Shown piece by piece: positions 27,033 through 35,800 of a DNA stretch of 44,725 nucleotides. How positions within the stretch are numbered: the stretch's first letter is position 1; every line of letters starts with the position of its first letter. Under the pieces are notes generated by a model that was given only the letters and a program-made list of their open reading frames with translations, ran no database searches and had not been told where the DNA came from. A program made the position numbers and the translations under genes. This DNA is from Candidatus Rifleibacteriota bacterium (lineage in GTDB: Bacteria > Muiribacteriota > Ozemobacteria > Ozemobacterales > Ozemobacteraceae), in NCBI GenBank assembly GCA_018818125.1, contig JAHISQ010000178.1:1-44725 (forward strand), read 5' to 3'.

Positions 27033-27156
27033 CTATGCGGGATTATTACTTAGAAAGGTTCCGTATGATTTTCGCCAGAGCTCAAAAAAAAAACGGTGAG
27101 TGCAAGCAGCTGTTCGCCATTGGCACTGGATTCATTTGTCCGAAGATTCCGCACAT
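27033..27156 (-). pseudogene. Tiny asparagine synthetase remnant (both ends, no middle)
   Basis: Read leftward from 27156, the sequence opens ATG then Cys-Gly-Ile-Phe-Gly (MCGIFGQMNP), the invariant start of AsnB-type enzymes. About 30 bases later a second frame reads NGEQLLALTV, and after a run of ten T a third frame reads FELWRKSYGTFLSN. These match the intact neighbour's C-terminal NGERLLAMTIFELWRKNY. Around 570 residues of interior are missing, and the T-run breaks the frame once more. It lies between the SagB-type gene and aspA on the same strand. The matches are read directly; loss of a second asnB copy is the inference. Confidence 0.75.
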
Positions 27157-27172
27157 TTATAAAAACCTTTGC

Positions 27173-27961
27173 TTACGGCCTGTCGTCTGTAAGTCGGCCG
27201 ATCGGGGCAACGTAAATTGTAAATTCTTCGTTGCCATCAACACCAAGCAGGTCGTCGCAGGCTTTCTGATCGTAGGCTGCTATTGCGCATGTGCCAGCGC
27301 CAAGCGCGGTACTGACCAGGTATAAATTCTGACAGACATGACCGACATCTATGGCGAGAATCTTATGAGCTGCGAGATCGTAACGCCATTCCATGCGCTC
27401 TGGAATTACTGTCCAGAATAACGCAAGTGGAGCGGTGGCAACAAAGATCTGCCCTAGACACGCAGCTGCAGCCTTTATCGATATCTGTTCATCAAGCTTT
27501 ACCTGTTCAAGTTTGTGATCGACCGGCAGATAGCGATATAGTCCGGTAGACAACCCTTCAACCCGTCTGACAACAATGTATGTCTCAAACGCATGTCGAG
27601 CGCCTGCAGATGGCACTGTGCGCAAAGCGGTGTGCGAACTGGTTGTTTTGCGAATACCCTGAGTAGACCATAGAATGGCAGACAATTCCTCAAGAGAAAA
27701 TTCAGCATTAGCAAACTCCCGAACGCTTTCGCGCCGGATTATCGCCGCGCTTAAAGGCACATTAGCGACCCGGGTCAGTGATTGAGCGCCATCGAGCAAC
27801 TCTACAACTACGGCATCAGCGGCACATGGCTTCTGTAGCGGCGGGGCCGGCATATGCATGGCCTGCGCGGTCTGCGTAGAATCAACCTGCTTTCGTGCAC
27901 TGCCTTTCAAAAACTCACGGTGCGCCTCGAAACGTTTGCTGTCGGTTTGTCCCGCTTCCAT
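27173..27961 (-). CDS. SagB/ThcOx-type nitroreductase-family flavoprotein
   Basis: This 262-residue protein is of the nitroreductase fold, SagB/ThcOx group, FMN-dependent. IRRESVREFANAEFSLEELSAILW is broken here as RRESVREF and LEELSAILW, the hallmark FMN phosphate-binding start. RTVPSAGARHAFETYIV is the classic SagB segment, and VGHVCQNLYLVSTALGAGTC follows near the C-terminus. The start at 27961 is chosen for AGGAGG five bases upstream; an ATG eight codons earlier has none. No YcaO cyclodehydratase or precursor peptide is nearby, so a role in azoline oxidation is not supported. A stand-alone nitro/quinone reductase is more likely. A candidate promoter lies 33 bases upstream. Confidence 0.85.
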   Translation of the reverse strand: MEAGQTDSKRFEAHREFLKGSARKQVDSTQTAQAMHMPAPPLQKPCAADAVVVELLDGAQSLTRVANVPLSAAIIRRESVREFANAEFSLEELSAILWSTQGIRKTTSSHTALRTVPSAGARHAFETYIVVRRVEGLSTGLYRYLPVDHKLEQVKLDEQISIKAAAACLGQIFVATAPLALFWTVIPERMEWRYDLAAHKILAIDVGHVCQNLYLVSTALGAGTCAIAAYDQKACDDLLGVDGNEEFTIYVAPIGRLTDDRP

Positions 27962-27993
27962 ATGCCCCTCCTGAAAAATTCTCAAGCTGCACC

Positions 27994-28022
27994 AATATAG
28001 TTTTTATACAGCCAAATTACAA
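27994..28022 (-). promoter_or_regulatory. Candidate sigma70-type promoter for the SagB-type gene and possibly aspA-hydF
   Basis: On the minus strand TTGTAA (28022-28017) and TATATT (27999-27994) are 17 bases apart, 33 bases before the start codon. Spacing is ideal and the -10 matches at five of six positions. No terminator was seen between this gene and aspA, so it may drive the whole set through hydF. Confidence 0.4.
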
Positions 28023-28202
28023 GGCTTGAGCAAGCTACAAAATTCATAATAAATGAACATCTGCAAAATTATGATTTCTAATCGTCAATTGAAATTACGA
28101 GAATCACCTTTAAGACTGGTGTTGCATCTTTCAGGGCCAAAATGCGACAAATTCGTGATACAATTTGCAGATAAAATAGTGATTACATTTTTGGAGAGAC
28201 TT

Positions 28203-29207
28203 ATGGACGAGCAGGAAAAGACAATAGAAATTACATGCAGAAATTGCGAAGAATCATTTTCGGTTCCTGAAAGTGCTTTGTCCCACCCTGACGTGCCCTG
28301 TTCGAAATGTGGATTTATAAATCACCTGGCAACGCCGGGAACGTTTTCCAGACCAAAAGTCCTGGAAAAACTCGCGGTAATTTTTGGCGACGGCATCGAC
28401 GATGGATCTCACCAGGGAATTCTCACTTTTTTCACCGGGGGCACAGGTCTCATTGTGATAGTAATTCTGGCAATTATCTATTCGCAATTCTCGGGTGAGG
28501 CCCCCACAGCCGGAACTGCTAATGTAAAATCGAGTACAATTACAAATTCGATCGGAATGGAGCTGGTGTTGATTCCAGCCGGAACCTACATGATGGGATC
28601 CAACCAGGGTGCCGAAGAAGAGACGCCCGTGCATAGCGTCACCATCTCTAAGCCCTATTATCTGGGAACTCACGAAGTAACCGCCGGACAATGGATCGAA
28701 GTAATGGGCGAACAACCAATGTTTCAGATGCCTACTGATAATCCAGTTTTACTGATTACCTGGGAACAGGCCAAACAATTCTGCAAAAAGCTTTCTAAAA
28801 TGGAAAATGCCTCTTACCGCCTACCCACCGAAGCTGAGTGGGAATACGCCATCAGAGCTGGCAGCAATACCGAGTTTTACTGGGGTGATCTCTACGCCGA
28901 AGGCTATGGCTGGTGCCACGTTAACAGTGGCAGACCAACACGATCGACACATCAGGTTGGCTCTCTGAAGCCTAATGCATGGGGCTTGTTTGATATGAGC
29001 GGAAATGTCGGCGAATGGTGCGAGGATTACTATTCGAGTTATAGCACTGCCGATCAGGTCGATCCTGCCGGCCCGGCCGAGGGCAAACTTCGAGTGGTGC
29101 GCGGTGGTGATTACACAACCATCCCGATTGGCCTGCGATCGGCCAGTCGCGGAAAAAGCGCCGCTGATTCACCAGGTCCGGGGTTTCGTGTAGTCAAAAA
29201 TCCCTGA
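28203..29207 (+). CDS. Membrane-anchored zinc-ribbon protein with FGE-sulfatase-like domain
   Basis: This 334-residue protein has three parts. Residues 1-45 form a zinc ribbon (ITCRNCEES then VPCSKCGF, two CxxC pairs), one transmembrane helix follows near residues 80-105 (LIVIVILAIIYSQF), then a SUMF1/FGE-fold domain from SIGMELVLIPAGTYMMGS to GPGFRVV. WEYAIRAGSNTEFYWGD and LFDMSGNVGEWCED are standard family blocks. In formylglycine-generating enzymes the last block reads RGGSW...CRSA..R; here it is RGGDYTTIPIGLRSASR, with Leu where the conserved Cys is expected. It is therefore probably a binding or non-canonical domain outside the membrane. The start at 28203 has GGAGAG upstream; an upstream frame to 28053 has no ribosome site. 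Confidence 0.85.
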   Translation: MDEQEKTIEITCRNCEESFSVPESALSHPDVPCSKCGFINHLATPGTFSRPKVLEKLAVIFGDGIDDGSHQGILTFFTGGTGLIVIVILAIIYSQFSGEAPTAGTANVKSSTITNSIGMELVLIPAGTYMMGSNQGAEEETPVHSVTISKPYYLGTHEVTAGQWIEVMGEQPMFQMPTDNPVLLITWEQAKQFCKKLSKMENASYRLPTEAEWEYAIRAGSNTEFYWGDLYAEGYGWCHVNSGRPTRSTHQVGSLKPNAWGLFDMSGNVGEWCEDYYSSYSTADQVDPAGPAEGKLRVVRGGDYTTIPIGLRSASRGKSAADSPGPGFRVVKNP

Positions 29208-29301
29208 GTTCACGAAAAACTTGTAAAATTCATAGATTGCAAATTCTAAGATTCCGACTTAAATTTAGACTACCAGCAATTCTAACAAAATAGACTATCA
29301 A

Positions 29302-29868
29302 ATGGAAAACATTACTCTTATCTCACTGAAGTGCTCGAACTGCTCAGCAGCACTGCAGATATCAGACAAGCTCGACCGCTTTATCTGCAACTACTGCGGA
29401 ACGGAGCATGCCCTGCTGCATAATTCGGGTGGTTTCTTTTTCAGAAGACTTGAAGAAAGACTGGAGAATCTTGAAAAAGTCACCGAAAAAGGCAACGCCG
29501 AGCTGGCAATTAAAAGGCTTCGCAGCGAACTCGCAACCAGAACACATCAATTGCAAGGACTTACTGAAGAAAAAGACGATTTAATGAAGCTGCTTAATAG
29601 CAGAAGAGCCGATGCAATTACTTCAATTATTGTAACAGCGCTGATTCAGGCGGCTCTTCTTGCCATTAACCTGTCTTTCAGCGTTTACGCAGTCGCTCAG
29701 GTTGCTGTGCTCGGCAACATTCTCTATCAGATGTCACAGATAAACAAGATCCAGCATGAACGCCAGAAAACCGCTGAAAAATACCGACCCGAAACCGAGA
29801 GAATCAGAGACGATATCGATATTCTTGGGATCAAGATCAAAAAAAAGGTCAAGCTCGCTGACAGTTGA
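29302..29868 (+). CDS. Zinc-ribbon coiled-coil membrane protein, function unknown
   Basis: I do not recognise the family of this 188-residue protein. It begins with a zinc ribbon (LKCSNCSAAL and ICNYCGTEH, Cys pairs near residues 11-14 and 29-32). A charged coiled coil follows at about residues 50-95, then two hydrophobic segments near 105-145 (SIIVTALIQAALLAINL and AVAQVAVLGNILY), then a second charged helix and a lysine-rich tail. The plan resembles small bacterial membrane proteins that sense or bind nucleic acid or partner proteins. It lies 94 bp after the FGE-like gene on the same strand, and both share a zinc ribbon plus membrane segment. Confidence 0.72.
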   Translation: MENITLISLKCSNCSAALQISDKLDRFICNYCGTEHALLHNSGGFFFRRLEERLENLEKVTEKGNAELAIKRLRSELATRTHQLQGLTEEKDDLMKLLNSRRADAITSIIVTALIQAALLAINLSFSVYAVAQVAVLGNILYQMSQINKIQHERQKTAEKYRPETERIRDDIDILGIKIKKKVKLADS

Positions 29869-29962
29869 ACAGCTAAAATCCATTGCCTATATCTGAGAGT
29901 TTTACGAGATATTTAGTTTGAATATAATATCATCCCATGAGAAAGAAACATACTCGCACTAG

Positions 29963-30004
29963 GCCGCAAAGCCACGAAGAAATTATCTTTGTCTTCTTTG
30001 CGGC
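29963..30004. repeat. Inverted repeat built on a GCCGCAAAG unit, between convergent genes
   Basis: GCCGCAAAG at 29963-29971 pairs exactly with CTTTGCGGC at 29996-30004, with further weaker pairing inside the 24-base loop. CTTTGCGGCTTAGTGACTTT continues with degenerate TTTGCG-like units. It lies between the ends of two convergent genes. There is no T-run after the stem, so an intrinsic terminator is possible but not typical; a small dispersed repeat is the alternative. Confidence 0.55.
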
Positions 30005-30096
30005 TTAGTGACTTTGTGCGAAATCTCGCTTGGCTTTTGCCTGCAGCTGCGATTACGTGAGTTACTTTTAGGACGGTATTAGGACTGTATAGAATT

Positions 30097-32889
30097 TCAT
30101 GAATCTGAGGGTTTATCTGAATTATCTGCGGGCGGGGCATCAGGTGCGGTGTCAGTCTTCTCTGATGTTTCTGCTGCAGTTGGTTCAGCTTGATCAGAAG
30201 CACTCTTTTCAGCGGCGGCTTTGGCAGAGGCCTGAGCTGATTTTTCGTCTTCCGGGAAAAGTTTTACGATTATCACAATCAGCAGCAGCGTAACCACACC
30301 GAGCACGGCATACAGCCCCCAACCGGTTTCGCTGAACGCTGCGTCGAACTGGCGTTTGATATCAACACCACCGTCATATTCTGCGACATTGCCCAGTTTA
30401 ATTCGTATGGGCTCGTTTTTCAGCATATGGTCTTTGATCAGAGCCAAATCATAAACAGGTGCCCGGGCCTTGATGTTCCCGCCATAAAGCTGATATTCAC
30501 CAGTCTCGGCAGCATGAAAAAACAGCGACTGGGTGTAATAGGTGGCTTGTGCTGATGTGATCTCAATCGGACTGTTGTCGCCGTGCGCAACCACCAGTCG
30601 CAATTGGGTTTCGCCTTCGGGCAGGCGATCCAGGCTAATTTCCAGAGTCGACTGGCTTTCGGTTCTGCTTGTCCAGGAGGCTTTCTTAAAAGTCTGCCAA
30701 CCGAGCCGACCGGGCTTGCTGATTTCAAGAACTGGTTCGCGACTGAAAACGCCGGAGCTGACAAACTTCAGACTCTTCCAGCCTTTTGAAGCAGCCGGCA
30801 GCGTAACCGTGCAAATAGTAGTGTTGTTAGTTTTGGTGTATTCGCTGGCATGAGAAACATCGACACTGGCTTTTTCGCGGCTCCCGGCAAAGTAAGGAAC
30901 CTGCCCACCATTCTTTACCAGTCGCAGCCCGGCACGATTGTCGTCGAGGGCGGCCTGCAAATTAAGATCTAACTGATAAAAACCGGATGTTTCTGCTTTA
31001 AAAGGTGCAACCCAGTTATAGCCGGCATTGTTGAAGGGTGCTCCCTGATCTACCGGCTTTGCAGATGCTGCTGATGCATCGGCAAACACTTCCACTGCGC
31101 CAGCCTGGATTTTTTGCGGCGTCATATCGAGCAGCTTATCCTGGATTATTGTAAGATCGTAGACTGGTGCTCTTACTGCCGGATTGCCACCGATCAGCTC
31201 ATAATTACCCGGCTCTATTGCAATAAAGAAGAGATCCTGAGCGCTGTAAAGTCCCCTAAAGCCATAAATTTCAAGCGGCTGGTTGCTGGCGTGGTCTACG
31301 CTCATGCGGATTTCAAACTGATCTTCAGGAAAATCCTGCAAACTCATAGTTACCGCTGATTCACCATCGTTCTTATTGCTCCAGCGCCTTTTCTGCCATG
31401 GCTGCCAGCTCACCTGCCCTACCACGTGCCTTTCAAACGAAAGGTCGCGCTCAAAAATGCCTCGGGCATAGAACTTGAGACCAGCCAGTCGCGCCGAACC
31501 TTTCGGCAATTTGACTACATAAACCGAACTATTGGCAGCAGCGTCATATGAGTGCTCAACTGAGACTTCCAGGTCGCGCAGCTCAGCTCGCCCTCTGAAA
31601 TACGGAACCTGAACCTCGTCTCTAACTATTCGGAACGACTCACGATTGCGATCGAGACATATTCGATCATTGGTAACCAGCTGATAAAAGCCAGGGGTGC
31701 CCACATTAAATGCTGATTTCCAAGTATAACCATCGACGCTGAACGGCCCACCTTTTAAATTATAGGTGCCCAGAAGATTTTTCGCCTGCCACTCGGCCTT
31801 TTCATTCAAATCTGCAATTTCAAGATATAACTCAGGGTTGCGATCAGCAACACCAGGTCTTTCCAATATTGTTGCCGGCTTGTTCAAGCCGGTACAAAAG
31901 TTCCAGACACCAGGCTGATCTGCCGCAAAAACAACTCGCGGCAATCGCACCCGAACCTTGAACTGCTCAACCTTGCCAAAGAATTCATCAGAAGTCAGGT
32001 TAATCAGCATCACCCTGTTCTCCCAGATTCCGGAATGGGCAATATCAAGCTTGAGTGGTTTGCCACCTATAGCATCAACCTGCCCCTGCGCCACAACCTG
32101 AAAATCACGGCGACCCAGCAATATCTTTTCATAACCAATTTGCCAGCGGCCCTTAAACGGAGCTGCTGTTTTAATTTCGAGTCCTTCGAGTGTCAATCCG
32201 GATCCCGGCAAAACCACTCTCAGTTCGACACCTCTTTCAACCAAGGTTTCATCGAAGTCAGCCACCAGCTCTGTCTGGGCATAATCGCTGCCAGACTGTT
32301 TTGCGGCAACAGATACTGAGCGTATAAAAACCGGCATCTTCGAAAAATCCATACTGTAACCGCTGAAAGTCAGACGAATCGCGGTGTAAGCAGCTTCCGG
32401 AATATCTGCTCTGATACAGGCAACTCCCTGATAGCGTTGAACCGCCACACCTGTCGCCAGAATCTGCCAGATTCCGTCTAGTTGACACTCAACATCAACC
32501 TTGCCGGCATAATTATCATAGTCGATTTCAGCAGTCACAAAATTGAACAATTGTCCGGGCGGCAACGCCGATTCAAGCACCAGGCGGCGATCTTCAAGCA
32601 ATTCGCTTTTTTTCGGCTGAATTTCTATAGTTCTATATTCACCCGCTGAGCGCCAGAAGAGCTCAAAGGCGCGCTGGTTACCATCCGGCCCAATCAAAGC
32701 AAGGTCAAGGGTATTGCGGCGGCTGCGATCGCCCAAAGTCTGGTGCAGAGCAGCCGGAAGAACAGTTTCTACCAGACCGGTCTTTTCAGTTGAGATACTC
32801 CCCTGACTGTTCCAGTCAGGAGCCGCGATCAAAAGTGAAGTTACTGCCAGAAATGCAATTATTATGACGAGTTTGCAGGCTTTTTTCAT
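30097..32889 (-). CDS. Secreted, membrane-anchored partner of DUF2339 protein (DUF3999-like), internally duplicated
   Basis: This 930-residue protein has an N-terminal signal peptide (LVIIIAFLAVTSLLIAAP) and a C-terminal transmembrane helix near residues 858-878, followed by a low-complexity Ala/Ser/Asp/Pro tail. The bulk would lie outside the cytoplasmic membrane and looks beta-rich. Residues 381-598 and 617-836 are a tandem duplication: YTWKSAFNVGTPGFYQL pairs with YNWVAPFKAETSGFYQL 236 residues later, and both units end in RAPVYDL. It starts six bases after the DUF2339 gene's end and is surely co-transcribed. DUF3999 proteins are known partners of DUF2339, which is why I suggest that family; direct similarity is only partly visible. 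Function is unknown, perhaps envelope or polysaccharide related. Confidence 0.72.
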   Translation of the reverse strand: MKKACKLVIIIAFLAVTSLLIAAPDWNSQGSISTEKTGLVETVLPAALHQTLGDRSRRNTLDLALIGPDGNQRAFELFWRSAGEYRTIEIQPKKSELLEDRRLVLESALPPGQLFNFVTAEIDYDNYAGKVDVECQLDGIWQILATGVAVQRYQGVACIRADIPEAAYTAIRLTFSGYSMDFSKMPVFIRSVSVAAKQSGSDYAQTELVADFDETLVERGVELRVVLPGSGLTLEGLEIKTAAPFKGRWQIGYEKILLGRRDFQVVAQGQVDAIGGKPLKLDIAHSGIWENRVMLINLTSDEFFGKVEQFKVRVRLPRVVFAADQPGVWNFCTGLNKPATILERPGVADRNPELYLEIADLNEKAEWQAKNLLGTYNLKGGPFSVDGYTWKSAFNVGTPGFYQLVTNDRICLDRNRESFRIVRDEVQVPYFRGRAELRDLEVSVEHSYDAAANSSVYVVKLPKGSARLAGLKFYARGIFERDLSFERHVVGQVSWQPWQKRRWSNKNDGESAVTMSLQDFPEDQFEIRMSVDHASNQPLEIYGFRGLYSAQDLFFIAIEPGNYELIGGNPAVRAPVYDLTIIQDKLLDMTPQKIQAGAVEVFADASAASAKPVDQGAPFNNAGYNWVAPFKAETSGFYQLDLNLQAALDDNRAGLRLVKNGGQVPYFAGSREKASVDVSHASEYTKTNNTTICTVTLPAASKGWKSLKFVSSGVFSREPVLEISKPGRLGWQTFKKASWTSRTESQSTLEISLDRLPEGETQLRLVVAHGDNSPIEITSAQATYYTQSLFFHAAETGEYQLYGGNIKARAPVYDLALIKDHMLKNEPIRIKLGNVAEYDGGVDIKRQFDAAFSETGWGLYAVLGVVTLLLIVIIVKLFPEDEKSAQASAKAAAEKSASDQAEPTAAETSEKTDTAPDAPPADNSDKPSDS

Positions 32890-32895
32890 GGTGGG

Positions 32896-35800
32896 TTACT
32901 CCGATTTGGTTAAAAAGCGCTGATACAGATAAGATACCAGCATCAAAACTACTGCGAGTCCGATAAACGAGGCAACTCGATACAACTGACCCAGCGACCA
33001 AAGATCCATTAAAAAGATTTTGCTGCAGGTCAACAGCACTAGCAGCAATGCAGCCTGCCTGGCACGCACTACCATCCACTTTATGCCTACCAGCAGCAGA
33101 CCAATAGCATAAGTCAGCCAGCCAAGACTGTAGCCAAGCTGATGCGACAAACTGCCATGGGTCATGAGGCTGAATGGACGGCCCTCCCGCCCGAAATAGC
33201 TGGCAATCTCTATATTCAGCACATAAAATACGGCGGCCGCCAGAGTCGTGCCGAAGAATGCGTTTGGCTGCACCTGGGCGACCGGCCAGGTTTCATCGTA
33301 TTTTCGCCGAGTCAGCCAAATCAGAAGAATTATACAAAATGCGAACAGTGCGGTCGGGCTGTTGAACAGCGGCGTCATTTCGCCAAACGGCTCACTGAAC
33401 CTGAACGGAAACAGTGCCGTGCGTATTAAACCAAGTGACAGTAACACCAGGCCAGCCAGTCGGAAGGGGCGATCGAGCCGTTTTGGCCAGACCAGCATCA
33501 GGAGGCCGTAGATAATCCAGCCTGCAGCCGAACCAATAGCCATGCCTGCAGTTTTTGCCTGAAAAATGTCAAACGGTTGCCCTGGTTGAAGTACTGTACT
33601 TTTGATCACTTTGATCGCAAGGAAGCCGGCAACAAGAAGCATCGCCAGAAAAAGGTTCTTGATACTGATCGAACTTTCCTGCCAGGGCTCCTTCATAAAC
33701 AGATAAAGCAAAATCAACATCATCGGCACATAGGCCAACATACCGAGATTAATCAGCGGACTCATTGCAGCCACATAGGTGCCATAACCAAACGGGAACC
33801 AGATAAGCCAGAGCGTTGCCAGAATCAGTAGAATCATGCCAAAATATCTTATGCCAGTCGGCATTGTCTGCTGGCGCCAGAGCACAGCGCCAAACAAGCC
33901 CCAGAGCGTAACGTAGACAATTGTCTGCAGCAAATTCCCAGACGGCAGGAACTTAAGTGTCGAACCAGCTTCCACCTGCGAACCGGCAAACACATCAGCC
34001 ACAACCAGATTTACCAGATAAAACCCGGTGCCGATTGCGAGCCAGAGAAAATATTTGCTGATGCTGTATTCGCCAATTTTATCGTCAGGATACGGCGCCA
34101 GCTTGACGGCGGCAAACAGAGCCACAGTAGCGGCAAGCACTGACAACACAGCAGAATTAAGAATTATCATGCTGGTTGCGCCCTTCATCTGGGGCAGAAA
34201 TGACAGCAGCAGATAAAGTCCAACCGGTGCAAGTGCCATAGAAACCTTGCGCAGACCGCTGTGCTCAACCCGGCGATTCAACCAGAGCAGCGCTACAGAT
34301 TCAAGCACCAGCACCAGGCCGAGCCAGCCCTTTTCCAGCAAAAGGATCGGTGTTGCTGAGAGATAGAAAAGCAGGACGCCACCATGGCAGGCCAGAACAC
34401 TGTTGCGCTCGGCTTTGCCTTCGAGCTGACCAAGTAGAATCTTTACAAACGGCAGTTTGATAAATGCGAGCACGACCGGCACCCAGCCGGATATTTCGCG
34501 GGTCCAGATATGATCCGCTGCATAAACGATGAATATCGCTTGAGCCAGCTCAAAAACCGGCCATGCCATCCAGGCGGTTTTAAATTTGCCAAAGTCTTTA
34601 TAAACGATAAACGGCACAATCAACGCCGATACCAGCAACAGAACCGACCAGAGGATTGAATGAGAGTATATGCCAATGGTCAGGTCAGGACGCAAGGCCC
34701 AGGTCGCCTGTGCAAAAGCGCCCGAGAAAAGGGTCACCGCGATCATGATCGAGTAACCCATGCGCCGCGCCATTGTCAGCGTAATAGCGCCAAAACAAAA
34801 CAGGGTTACCATTCCCGGATTTGGGTTTAGCGGCTTGACAAAAGCAAAGGCCGTTGCGAGCAGAATAAAAATGCCCATAATCGGAGTCGCACTCATCCAC
34901 TCGGTGAGCAAAGGGTTACTGCGCACGCTGTCTTCGCCAACCGCTTTGTCGATTTTCAGCGTCTCACTCCATTGCCCTACGCGCTTGAGGCACCAGAACA
35001 GAACCAGAATCACGGCCGCACCGGCCAGAAGAATCAGCGCGTAAACGCCAGAAACATAAATAACCGGAGCCGCATATGAGATCCAGAATCCTGCCGCGAG
35101 CACCAGAATCATCGCCATCAAACCAAGCTGCACCAGCCCACCAAAAAGTAGACTGATAATAATGCCAATCACCTGCAGCCCAATTGCCATTGGCCAGAAC
35201 ATAGCCGACATCTTCGGCGTAATCATAATGGCCATCAACATCAAAAGCGACATGGCTACAGGAAAAACCCTGAACCATTTCAGCGAAAAGCGGTCAAGGC
35301 CGTTTTTGTGAATAAGCAGAATCGGGCCAATACCGCCTGCCAGGCCATATACAAAGAACGCCAGAAACGACCAGACATTGCTCGTAGCATTAAACCGGGC
35401 AAGTGCCCAGAAACCAGCAACCAGAAAAGTCAGCGCCGAATAAGGAATAACCAGATCATGCCAGCAACTTTTGCGCAAAGCCAGGGCAACAGCTATAGCA
35501 ATTGTTGCAGCCATCATCGACATCGGTGTACACCCAGCTCTACTTGCAACCACAAACAATGCCATCAACGGCATACTTAAAAACAGGATCAAAGCAGACC
35601 ATTGGGTTGAACGACTGGTTTGCGGTGTCCAGCCGAGGAGGTCGAGAAAAACTGCAAATACGAAAAGATTACCGACCCAGGCCAGACCAATCATGTAGGC
35701 ATCGGGTGTTGGCGAAGCCAGCAGAGTGGCACAGGTCAGCGAGAACAATGTACCAATGGTTGAAAACAACAACAGAAACCTTGACTCAAGACGCTTTATT

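Noticed and set aside
27035..27325. 96-codon plus-strand frame near aspA
   Set aside because: It runs over the asnB remnant and the end of the SagB-type gene on the other strand; no motif of its own.
27173..27961. A thiazole/oxazole-modified peptide cluster around the SagB-type protein
   Set aside because: No YcaO protein, no precursor peptide and no transporter within several kb.
28203..29207. Calling this a formylglycine-generating enzyme
   Set aside because: The conserved Cys of the final block is replaced by Leu, and no sulfatase gene is nearby.
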